Source: a virus. Taken from it: 50,669 bases of DNA. The stretch spans positions 1-50,669 of IMG/VR virus record IMGVR_UViG_3300032011_000019; one strand, given 5' to 3'. The notes under the pieces are model-generated. The model worked only from the letters and a program-made list of their open reading frames with translations, ran no database searches and was not told the DNA's origin. Both the position numbers and the translations under genes were made by a program. Numbering within the stretch: the stretch's first letter is position 1; each line of letters opens with the position of its first letter. Positions 20,319-26,752 of the stretch are shown one piece after another.

Positions 20319-21022
20319 CCCCTAGTGGACAGTTTCTCTTCTGACACAAGGTATGCCAAGGCTTCTTGCTTGTGGGTTGGTTCATGGAAGGTCATATAGT
20401 CGAAGTCTTTGTCTCCACAGGTGTGTGTATGAACTGTCACGTCACCCTCATATTCTATAGGTTTCTGCTTCCGTATTAATTGTTTAAAAGTGGGAGGATC
20501 CCAGTCTAGATGGGTACTTCTACCTAACCCAGATGGTCTACGATCAGTCCAGACATCAAAGTATAATGATATGTTTGTCTCTACGTTAGGTAGTTCCATG
20601 TATGAATATTCACCACGAAACAGAGTAAGCTTTGCTTCCTCTTGATACACCCACAAAACTTTGTTTGCTTTGATATCACCATATTTCATATCGTTAAGCA
20701 TGAGACCTGAGCATGAGTTATACAGGTCAACCACACCCACCCACTCAGGATGAATCTTCTCCTCTACACTCTCATCACTGTCCCAATGAGGACCAGTGTA
20801 TGTGTGACCGTCTGGTGGTATGTACACCCAGTACTCCATACCTAAGCATGGTTTGATAAAGAATCTCTTGTATAACTTCTGGAGATAGTCCTCCACTAGG
20901 TTACGTGGTTCATCATCATAACCTATCCAAAAATTCTCACGACCAATCTTCTTGAGTTGATCGCTCAAGTGGTAGTTGGTCTTGCCATCATGTATGTGTC
21001 TGTATATCTTATACCAGTTCAT
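20315..21022 (-). CDS. Hypothetical protein, possible 2OG oxygenase-like fold
   Basis: A 235-residue protein with YIPPDGHTYTGPHWDSDES in the middle, where HWD could be an HxD iron-binding pair, followed by strands LTLFRGEYSYMEL and NISLYFDVW. I do not find a convincing distal His and Arg, so activity is uncertain. It overlaps pyrE by 14 nt. Several oxygenases in this phage have similar length and GPH/D patterns. Confidence 0.5.
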   Translation of the reverse strand: MNWYKIYRHIHDGKTNYHLSDQLKKIGRENFWIGYDDEPRNLVEDYLQKLYKRFFIKPCLGMEYWVYIPPDGHTYTGPHWDSDESVEEKIHPEWVGVVDLYNSCSGLMLNDMKYGDIKANKVLWVYQEEAKLTLFRGEYSYMELPNVETNISLYFDVWTDRRPSGLGRSTHLDWDPPTFKQLIRKQKPIEYEGDVTVHTHTCGDKDFDYMTFHEPTHKQEALAYLVSEEKLSTRG

Positions 21023-21527
21023 TCAAAGTAAAGAGACTCACTAATTCTACATTGCTGTCCTTGAATAACTTGTCTGCTTCACCATCATCCTGACGGTCCA
21101 CAATACAAACCACTCTGTTGACTACGTAACCTGCTTCTCGCAGGATCTTTACTGCTTTGATAGCAGAGTTACCTGTTGTGATTACATCCTCTAGGAGAGT
21201 CACCACAGACCCTATAGGATGGGTTGGTCCCTCTACCATTGCCTGAGTACCATACCCCTTAGGATCTTTACGTACTAGCATAGCATCTAGTCTACCTGAT
21301 GTAATAGACACACCTGTTGCTAGTGGGTCACCACCTAGGGTAACACCTGCTACTGCTACAGCATCCTGATCCACTTCCTTGAGTAGTGCTGGTGCTATGA
21401 GTTTAATGCCCTCGTTGCTAAGAGAGATGGGCTTACAGTTAACATAATGCATACTGGTCTTACCTGAAGACAGTATGATGTCACCATACTTGTACCCTTT
21501 CTCCTTAATTAAATTTAATAGTGTCAT
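21009..21527 (-). CDS. pyrE: Orotate phosphoribosyltransferase
   Basis: A 172-residue PyrE that joins orotate to PRPP, a step of pyrimidine synthesis. The PRPP-binding motif is LLEDVITTGNSAIKAV, and the N-terminal GDIILSSGKTSMHYVNCK matches the orotate-binding region. Found in several cyanophages; adds to the nucleotide set (purM, purC, thyX, nrdAB). It overlaps the next gene by 4 nt. Confidence 0.93.
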   Translation of the reverse strand: MTLLNLIKEKGYKYGDIILSSGKTSMHYVNCKPISLSNEGIKLIAPALLKEVDQDAVAVAGVTLGGDPLATGVSITSGRLDAMLVRKDPKGYGTQAMVEGPTHPIGSVVTLLEDVITTGNSAIKAVKILREAGYVVNRVVCIVDRQDDGEADKLFKDSNVELVSLFTLNELV

Positions 21528-21991
21528 TTTTTTATGTCTATGAAGATAAACTCCATTGGTTCTTCTGAATAGTTATACGCTTCATGTATGTGATCTTGTA
21601 CATCCCATACAGAAAACTTACCTGACTCCCAACAGTTAACTTTCTTACCCTCCCATATCATATAACATTTCTCTGGGTCAACTACAAGAGGAATATGTAT
21701 CCTCCTATACTTGTAAGGATATACGTCAGGATCCCTGTGCTTAGGCAACTCTGTGTTTGGATGGAACAGAGCACCAGTAGCAAACAAAACCTCATCTCTA
21801 TCTAATATCTCTACGATCTTAGGGTCATCCACAAGGGAAGTACGCACCCCCTTAAACCCTCTGGTTCCTTTCAACCAGCACATATCTATAGGTTGGTTGG
21901 AATATCCTTCTGCTGTCGGTGCCTTACGATAAGGCAACTCAGTTGTCATACCCCATTCATATATGATTTGTAGTTCTTCGTCAGTCAACAT
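21524..21991 (-). CDS. Aspartyl/asparaginyl-hydroxylase-like 2OG oxygenase
   Basis: A 155-residue oxygenase with the Asp_Arg_Hydrox layout: H85-R-D87 in LPKHRDPD, the RRIHIPLV strand and the distal His in DHIHEAYN (134/136). It is a small, probably single-domain enzyme. Substrate unknown. It overlaps the GIY-YIG gene by 11 nt and pyrE by 4 nt. Confidence 0.75.
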   Translation of the reverse strand: MLTDEELQIIYEWGMTTELPYRKAPTAEGYSNQPIDMCWLKGTRGFKGVRTSLVDDPKIVEILDRDEVLFATGALFHPNTELPKHRDPDVYPYKYRRIHIPLVVDPEKCYMIWEGKKVNCWESGKFSVWDVQDHIHEAYNYSEEPMEFIFIDIKK

Positions 21992-22469
21992 CAGGTTTAA
22001 AATAATCTTTTTTCATATACCTGCCCAGTATATTACTGTTGTAATAGGCAGGAGTTCCATCTATATGTTCAGTGAGTACATTATTTAGAAAAAGTTGTCT
22101 TGTCTCTTCGTAGTTTACCTTTCCAAGGGTGGTGTGAAGTGAGATAATTTCTCTCTTGAAGTTGGATTTTCCAAGAGATTTAACATCGGTCTTAAGTTCT
22201 GCAGAACTTCCGTAGTAGTTCTTCCAGTCGCTCTCAGACGTAACCCTCCGTTTCCCTTTCCCACTTCTAGGCTTTCTACGCTGTGTAAAATACTTTCTTC
22301 CGATGTATTGCCTACCCGATTCGTTATTTGTAATACGGTAGACGTAACCGAAGAAATCGTTAATGTCATTAGAAGTAAAAGTTGTACCCTGATAGGTCCA
22401 GGGGTTCTCATAACTTCCTTCATCAGTTTGTTTAGTTGTTTCATTCTTGGTATCCTTCTTCATCATCAT
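21981..22469 (-). CDS. GIY-YIG nuclease-like protein
   Basis: About 162 residues. GYVYRITNNESGRQYIGRKYF is a GIY-YIG motif pair (GYVY and YIG) followed by the catalytic Arg, with DWKNYYGSS and NYEETRQLFLNN typical of T4 Seg-type and related phage endonucleases. Several Met codons near 22463-22514 could start it; I take the one after the Asp-rich overlap. Free-standing homing endonuclease or a domesticated nuclease are both possible. No intron is seen nearby. Confidence 0.7.
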   Translation of the reverse strand: MMMKKDTKNETTKQTDEGSYENPWTYQGTTFTSNDINDFFGYVYRITNNESGRQYIGRKYFTQRRKPRSGKGKRRVTSESDWKNYYGSSAELKTDVKSLGKSNFKREIISLHTTLGKVNYEETRQLFLNNVLTEHIDGTPAYYNSNILGRYMKKDYFKPDVD

Positions 22470-22578
22470 AGAACCCATCGTCACTACTGTTATTCCTGTC
22501 GGAATATACTTCAACTTTAAGTTCTGCTAGGACTTCTTCCAACTGTTCGAGTAGCTGCTTCAGTCTCCTTTTCTCCAT
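22441..22578 (-). CDS. 45-residue helical protein with acidic tail
   Basis: Starts MEKRRLKQLLEQLEEVLAEL, a Leu heptad helix, then KVEVYSDRNN and an acidic DDGFYDDEEGYQE tail. I recognise this helix-plus-acidic-tail pattern in cyanophages. It directly follows a terminator and overlaps the GIY-YIG gene start. Probably a small protein-protein interaction factor; function unknown. Confidence 0.6.
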   Translation of the reverse strand: MEKRRLKQLLEQLEEVLAELKVEVYSDRNNSSDDGFYDDEEGYQE

Positions 22579-22612
22579 AAAAATATCCCCGACTACTATA
22601 TGTAGCGGGGAT
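22579..22612 (-). terminator. Rho-independent terminator after the riboswitch-controlled peptide
   Basis: Stem ATCCCCG-CTAC/GTAG-CGGGGAT (one bulged base) followed by a T run on the minus strand. It closes the single-gene unit that starts at the promoter at 22914-22942. Confidence 0.75.
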
Positions 22613-22630
22613 GGAAATTAAGAGTTAGTT

Positions 22631-22780
22631 CTAGACTGCAGTCATGACACGCTTGGTGCCATCCTTAGTGACATGGAATTTTACACCTCTGTAAACTTCC
22701 ACACGTTCTATAGATTTAGGTGACTGGTCTGGACGATTCTCAGTATCATATCGGATACCTCGATAAGTAACTTGTGCCAT
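22631..22780 (-). CDS. DUF4278 small protein (downstream peptide)
   Basis: A 49-residue protein: MAQVTYRGIRYDTENRPDQS near the start and YRGVKFHVTK near the end, the YRG repeats of DUF4278. AGGAG sits at good spacing before the ATG. DUF4278-like peptides are typical of genes behind the glutamine-sensing downstream-peptide RNA in cyanobacteria and cyanophages, and two such aptamer-like elements are directly upstream here. A self-contained promoter-aptamers-gene-terminator unit. Function of the peptide unknown. Confidence 0.7.
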   Translation of the reverse strand: MAQVTYRGIRYDTENRPDQSPKSIERVEVYRGVKFHVTKDGTKRVMTAV

Positions 22781-22810
22781 TGGATTACTCCTAAAGTAGT
22801 TGGGTTTTTA

Positions 22811-22861
22811 ATCCGTTCCTTTAGTCAACTTATGCGTCCCCCACTAGAGGGAATGAACGAT
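22811..22861 (-). ncRNA. Glutamine-riboswitch-like aptamer B (downstream-peptide type)
   Basis: Transcribed strand: TCGTTC pairs with GAACGG to close the element; inside are a CCC/GGG hairpin, then GGACGCATAAG and CTAAAGGAACG. This matches the layout of glnA/downstream-peptide RNAs (CGTTCA, hairpin, GACG-AAG, AAGGAACG). The CTAAAG segment can also pair with CTTTAG next to the ribosome-binding site, giving a possible expression platform. Confidence 0.65.
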
Positions 22862-22907
22862 CCGTTCCGAGTTGGCTTACTTGCGACCCCTTATGGGGTT
22901 GAACGAT
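22860..22907 (-). ncRNA. Glutamine-riboswitch-like aptamer A (downstream-peptide type)
   Basis: Same layout as aptamer B: CGTTCA, a CCCC-ATAA-GGGG hairpin, TCGCAAGTAAG, then CTCGGAACG closing with the 5' CGTTC. It starts at the predicted transcription start and abuts aptamer B, so the two are in tandem, as known for glnA RNAs. It keeps more of the consensus internal loop (GCAAGTAAG) than B. Confidence 0.65.
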
Positions 22908-22913
22908 AAGGAT

Positions 22914-22942
22914 ATGCTAACACATCCATAGTATATAGTCAA
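22914..22942 (-). promoter_or_regulatory. Sigma-70-like promoter of the riboswitch-peptide unit
   Basis: TTGACT and TAGCAT with a 17-bp spacer on the minus strand. The predicted start (about 22907) coincides with the first base of aptamer A. Confidence 0.6.
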
Positions 22943-22973
22943 GCACTGCTGTATTAGTTGATACAAAACTTAA

Positions 22974-23016
22974 AAAACCCTACACGGAAAAAATTTCCCG
23001 AATTTTTTTTCGACTT
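22974..23016 (-). repeat. Intergenic hairpin element, copy 3
   Basis: Shares the A-run, TTCGGG, TTTTTTCC and GTAGGG core with copies 1 and 2, but lacks the final TTGAGCTA and late-promoter part. It lies directly 3' of tRNA-Thr in the transcript, so here it may act in tRNA 3' processing or termination. Confidence 0.5.
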
Positions 23017-23023
23017 TTTTTGA

Positions 23024-23095
23024 TGCCACAAGACGGATTTGAACCGCCGACCTTGGCTTTACAAAAGCCCTGCACTACCGCTGTGCTATTGTGGC
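23024..23095 (-). tRNA. tRNA-Thr(TGT)
   Basis: A 72-nt canonical cloverleaf: acceptor GCCACAA/TTGTGGC, D arm GCAC-AGCGGTA-GTGC, anticodon loop TTTGTAA (anticodon TGT), 5-nt variable loop, T arm GGCGG-TTCAAAT-CCGTC, discriminator A; CCA not encoded. Its first 10 nt are also the last codons and stop of the upstream oxygenase gene. It would help decode ACA codons, which suit AT-rich phage genes. Confidence 0.9.
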
Positions 23096-23664
23096 AACCA
23101 TTCTACCCAACCAGTACATATATATTTCTCTTGTGTCTGGCTGATCTCACCCACGTGCTTGTGTGTGATACCTGCTGGAAATATAACTGTCTTACCTTTC
23201 CTAGCACTGATTGTCATGTCATTGTTGACCATGATAGTACCACCATCAGGTACATCATTTAAGTATGTTATGTAGACTAACACACGTGACATCACCTCTG
23301 CTTCAGCATCGATGTGTGGGAAAAAGAATCCACCTCCAGGTTTATAGTACTGTACTTGGGGTAGAGTTCTAATACCTATGGGTGGTGGAAGTTCAAAGTG
23401 ATCCCAATAATCATTATAGCATACTGTGATCCAGTTCATATAATCTTGGAGACCCCAGACATCATCACCTATGACACCCTGCCATACATCTTCAAAGGAT
23501 ACCTCCATGCTATCCTTTCTCTCTGGTTTTATGTCTGACTTATCACCACCTCCTACCTTACCTGGTTCAGTTAACCCTTCTCCATGGGCAACCTTAAACA
23601 TATCAATGATCTTGTCACATCCATCATGATCATACCAGTAGTCTCTAATATACCTATCCGTCAT
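23086..23664 (-). CDS. Prolyl-4-hydroxylase-like Fe(II)/2OG oxygenase
   Basis: A 192-residue enzyme with a complete P4H signature: YYKPGGGFFFPHID with H117-x-D119, LNDVPDGGTI, the distal His in GITHKHVG (168/170) and Lys180 in EKYICTGW for 2-oxoglutarate. It resembles the enzyme at 5.7-6.3 kb (shared PAGxTHxHxG and S-T-EKYI-TGW), so the two are probably paralogues. The stop codon is inside the tRNA-Thr acceptor stem. Substrate unknown. Confidence 0.85.
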   Translation of the reverse strand: MTDRYIRDYWYDHDGCDKIIDMFKVAHGEGLTEPGKVGGGDKSDIKPERKDSMEVSFEDVWQGVIGDDVWGLQDYMNWITVCYNDYWDHFELPPPIGIRTLPQVQYYKPGGGFFFPHIDAEAEVMSRVLVYITYLNDVPDGGTIMVNNDMTISARKGKTVIFPAGITHKHVGEISQTQEKYICTGWVEWLPQ

Positions 23665-23896
23665 GCTCTGCTAAGTATTCTTTCTCCTTAGAGTAGAATT
23701 CTGACAGACTAGATGAACAATCAGGTGGTTCAGGTGTCTTATAACCATTTCTTTTCTTCCATTCATTATACATTGCTCCCATCTGCCACGATTGAGCAAG
23801 ACTCTTAGGTCCATTCCTAAGTAACTCTTCTTGTTTACCAGTGTAATAAGGAATAGATTCCTCTCTCCAATTACTCTCGTCCCATTCGGTAATCAT
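23654..23896 (-). CDS. Hypothetical 80-residue protein
   Basis: A polar protein (starts MITEWDESNWREESIPYYTG; contains AQSWQMGAMYNEWKKRNG) with no membrane segment and one Cys. It overlaps purC by 4 nt and the oxygenase by 11 nt. I recall similar proteins in cyanophages but no function. Confidence 0.6.
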   Translation of the reverse strand: MITEWDESNWREESIPYYTGKQEELLRNGPKSLAQSWQMGAMYNEWKKRNGYKTPEPPDCSSSLSEFYSKEKEYLAEHDG

Positions 23897-24585
23897 TCTA
23901 GTATCTCCTTAAGGTTCGTAAGTATATATCTATAAGCATCTACTATATTACCTTCGTCTTTTCTGAAGAGATCTTTATCGAAACTCTTACCATCCTTCCA
24001 CAGTCTAAAGTTATCAGGTGACAGTTCATCAGCAAGGAACAGATGACCTTTATCATCCACACCATACTCTAACTTATAATCTACTACTGTCAGTCCCATC
24101 TGTCCAAATATTTTCTGGAAGTGGAAGTTCAATTCAGTTGCTCTACGTCTGAATGTCTTAGGATCATACCCCATCAGACTGACTCTATCATCAGTTAACA
24201 AGGGATCATTCTTCTCATCACACTTGTAGTTGAACTCAACTAGAGGTGGATTAAACCTTGTACCTTCTTCTATAGGTGAGTCCCTACAAATACCACCTGT
24301 TGCTATGTTCCTAAGGATAACTTCGACTGGTATAATCTTAAGCTTCTTAACACACAATGCTCTGTGCGTAGGCATACTTAGGTAGTGTGTAGCACATACA
24401 TGTTCTCTGTCTAGGTACTCAAAGAATAGTTTAGAGATCTCACAACAGATAGCACCCTTATCCTCAGGGAAGTCTACCTTCCTACCATTACCTGCTGTTA
24501 CTTTGTCTTCAAACTGTATCAAAAGTTGATCGGGTTTGTCAGTACCAAAAAGTGTCTTGACCTTACCCTCCATAATATATGTCAT
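23893..24585 (-). CDS. purC: SAICAR synthetase
   Basis: A 230-residue phosphoribosylaminoimidazole-succinocarboxamide synthase, adding aspartate to CAIR in purine synthesis. The N-terminal GKVKTLF, the PVEVILRNIATGG block and LADELSPDNFRLW (metal and substrate binding) are diagnostic. Length is normal. The ATG at 24573 (MEGKVK) is an alternative start. It overlaps the NdhS-like gene by 4 nt. Confidence 0.95.
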   Translation of the reverse strand: MTYIMEGKVKTLFGTDKPDQLLIQFEDKVTAGNGRKVDFPEDKGAICCEISKLFFEYLDREHVCATHYLSMPTHRALCVKKLKIIPVEVILRNIATGGICRDSPIEEGTRFNPPLVEFNYKCDEKNDPLLTDDRVSLMGYDPKTFRRRATELNFHFQKIFGQMGLTVVDYKLEYGVDDKGHLFLADELSPDNFRLWKDGKSFDKDLFRKDEGNIVDAYRYILTNLKEILE

Positions 24586-24767
24586 GTTGGTAACTCTCCT
24601 CCTTCATGTAAATCTTTTATAGGAAATGTAATCATCTTCTCCCAAGGAGAATAGTTATCAAAGAGAACTGCTGCATTAGTACCACTAATCCTCTGAACAA
24701 ATCCAACATACCCACTGTAGATAGAGGTAGGATTCTTAATTGTAACTGTAGTGCCTGGTAAAATCAT
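24582..24767 (-). CDS. NdhS-like SH3-fold protein (DUF3252)
   Basis: A 61-residue protein: ILPGTTVTIKNPTSIYSGYV then GFVQRISGTNAAVLF and WEKMITFPIKDLHE. This matches NdhS/Ssl0352 of cyanobacteria, the SH3-like subunit that provides the ferredoxin-binding site of the NDH-1 complex. Phage homologues are known as DUF3252. Together with phage ferredoxin, it could steer electrons into cyclic flow. Whether the phage form binds NDH-1 is untested. Confidence 0.7.
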   Translation of the reverse strand: MILPGTTVTIKNPTSIYSGYVGFVQRISGTNAAVLFDNYSPWEKMITFPIKDLHEGGELPT

Positions 24768-25006
24768 ACACTTATAACCTGAGTGACTTCTGGCCAGACT
24801 TCTTGTATCTTACGTTCAATACCCATTGTTAATGTCTGAGCACTCATAGCACACCCAACACAAGCACCAAGCATTCTTACCATAACAATAGGACCATCCT
24901 TAAGATAATCTATAGCAACAAACTCAAGGTACCCTCCATCTGATTCAATGTAAGGACGGAGTTCATCTAAGACATCATTAACATTCTTGTCTGTTAGTTC
25001 CATCAT
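24764..25006 (-). CDS. NifU C-terminal-like Fe-S scaffold (Nfu)
   Basis: An 80-residue Nfu domain with the conserved N-terminal VLDELRPYIESDGGYLEFV and the cluster-binding CxxC at 49-52 (GACVGCAMS). Nfu proteins assemble and deliver [4Fe-4S] clusters, in cyanobacteria notably to photosystem I. It lies beside the NdhS-like gene and could maintain Fe-S proteins when host synthesis is off. The first two codons are both ATG. Confidence 0.88.
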   Translation of the reverse strand: MMELTDKNVNDVLDELRPYIESDGGYLEFVAIDYLKDGPIVMVRMLGACVGCAMSAQTLTMGIERKIQEVWPEVTQVISV

Positions 25007-25287
25007 CCTTGCCAGAGCATGTCAGGCATTGCCTGTGGTTGTTGCCTACCTATGGTAAGCATGAGGATAAAGTATCCTACGAACCATATTATATTAAAGA
25101 TCCATGCCTGTCTGAATAGGTACTTTCTAATACCCATAGCAACGAACACTTTCTTTACATCAGCAGGCTCGTCTTCACTACCCCTTGCTCTAAGTATCTG
25201 TTCTATGATCACAGCAACGAGTGCACCTATCACTAATGGATAGAACACAAAGTTTGCGAATGACATTATTCCTATTAAGAAAAGCAT
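25003..25287 (-). CDS. Two-helix membrane protein
   Basis: A 94-residue protein with hydrophobic helices at about 3-28 and 60-80 separated by a charged loop (RARGSEDEPADVKKV). A start at 25266 (MSFANF) is possible. Conserved in cyanophages next to nrdB in my memory; function unknown. It overlaps Nfu by 4 nt. Confidence 0.6.
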   Translation of the reverse strand: MLFLIGIMSFANFVFYPLVIGALVAVIIEQILRARGSEDEPADVKKVFVAMGIRKYLFRQAWIFNIIWFVGYFILMLTIGRQQPQAMPDMLWQG

Positions 25288-25568
25288 TAGTTTTTAATCC
25301 ATCTCGGTAAGTAAAATATTAACCATGCCAATGTCCAGAAGGTTATCAATACTACTATATGTAGAACTCTACTAGAGTTAACTATCAGTCCACAAGTTAC
25401 TAATGATATCCATAACCAATCCAAGGTGCCATGTATTCTCCACCACCATTTATCACCTAGCTTCTTCATAACCTTATCTCTAAGTCTAGAAAAGAAAGGT
25501 GACACATGTCTCATCATAACAAACCCTTCATTGAAAAACATGAGGGTGAATCCAATCCAAAAAATCAT
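25287..25568 (-). CDS. Two- or three-helix membrane protein
   Basis: A 93-residue protein with an N-terminal helix (1-18), a basic loop RLRDKVMKKLGDKWWWR and two hydrophobic segments (47-62 and 69-87). Rich in Trp. Directly downstream of nrdB (4-nt overlap). Function unknown; several phages carry such membrane proteins at this position. Confidence 0.6.
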   Translation of the reverse strand: MIFWIGFTLMFFNEGFVMMRHVSPFFSRLRDKVMKKLGDKWWWRIHGTLDWLWISLVTCGLIVNSSRVLHIVVLITFWTLAWLIFYLPRWIKN

Positions 25569-26752
25569 AAAGTAAATCCTGAGAACGTTTTCTTATCTAC
25601 ATCCTGCTTGATACCACCCACTACATACGATTCTATCTCAGTCTCTTGCGGTGCGTTCTGTTGTCCCTTACTATTGAGCCAGTGTTCTGTCCAAGGTAAA
25701 GGATTATTTCTCATGGGTATATCATAGAGAGGATCAAGTCCTAGTGATCTTAGTCTACGGTTAGCAATAAACTCTACGTATTGACATAGTAATTTATCAT
25801 TCAAGCCTATCATGCTACCATCTTTAAACAAATATTCTGCCCACTCCTTCTCTTCTTCAACACATTTCTTGAACATGTCTATGGTATGTTCCCTTTCCTC
25901 CTCTGCGATAGCAACCATTTCGGGGTCGTCTCCTTCTTGCCACTTCTTGATGATCTGTTGAGTAAGGACAAGATGTTGGCTTTCATCTCTGGCGATAAGA
26001 GAGATAATTTTAGCGGATCCTTCCATAAGTTTGAGCTCACCAAACGCAAACGAGCAAGCGAAGGAGACATAGAACCTAACGCCCTCAAGAATATTAACAT
26101 TGATGATGGCACGGTATAATTTTCTTTTGAGTTCTTTGAGTTCATACTGGGATAGGAATGATTCCTTGCTGTCTGGTTTCCAAAGGTTTCCTGTACCCCA
26201 GACTTGAGCCTCGTTAATGAGGTCGTTGTAAGCATGTGTTACTGATTCTGCACGTGATAGTATCCTAGCATCATCTAGGATTTTGTCAAACACTTCAGAG
26301 GGATCAGGGTAAACGTTCTTAATAATATATGTATAAGATCTGCTATGAATCATCTCCATGAATTCCCAGACCAGCATGGAAGACTCCAGTTCTGGCAAGG
26401 AACACCAAGGAATGAATGCCATACCTGGACCCCTACCCTGAACACTATCAAGTAAGATTTGATACTTCAGGTTGCTTGTAAATATATGTTTCTGTTCTGG
26501 TCGTAGTGTCTGGTAATCAGCACGATCCTTCTGGAGTGAGACCTCCTCAGGTCTCCAGAAGTAACCCAACTGTTGCTGCGTTAGCTTATCAAACACAGGA
26601 TACTTATACTTGTCGTACCTTTGGACACCCAGTGGCTGCCCAAAGAACATTGGTTGCTTCGCAGTATCAACATCTCGTGTGTTGAATACTGTTACTCCAC
26701 TGATGCGAGGATCTTCTCCTCTAAATTGTACAGGACTCACAGGCTTCTTCAT
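25565..26752 (-). CDS. nrdB: Class Ia ribonucleotide reductase, beta subunit
   Basis: A 395-residue radical-generating subunit. Di-iron ligands are visible in LESSMLVWEFMEMIHSRSYT (Glu and His) and in the RDESQHL helix, and the radical Tyr lies in HSRSYTY. It forms the alpha2beta2 enzyme with NrdA to make dNDPs. The C-terminal tail ends TFSGFTL, the alpha-binding region. It overlaps nrdA by 32 nt. Confidence 0.95.
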   Translation of the reverse strand: MKKPVSPVQFRGEDPRISGVTVFNTRDVDTAKQPMFFGQPLGVQRYDKYKYPVFDKLTQQQLGYFWRPEEVSLQKDRADYQTLRPEQKHIFTSNLKYQILLDSVQGRGPGMAFIPWCSLPELESSMLVWEFMEMIHSRSYTYIIKNVYPDPSEVFDKILDDARILSRAESVTHAYNDLINEAQVWGTGNLWKPDSKESFLSQYELKELKRKLYRAIINVNILEGVRFYVSFACSFAFGELKLMEGSAKIISLIARDESQHLVLTQQIIKKWQEGDDPEMVAIAEEEREHTIDMFKKCVEEEKEWAEYLFKDGSMIGLNDKLLCQYVEFIANRRLRSLGLDPLYDIPMRNNPLPWTEHWLNSKGQQNAPQETEIESYVVGGIKQDVDKKTFSGFTL

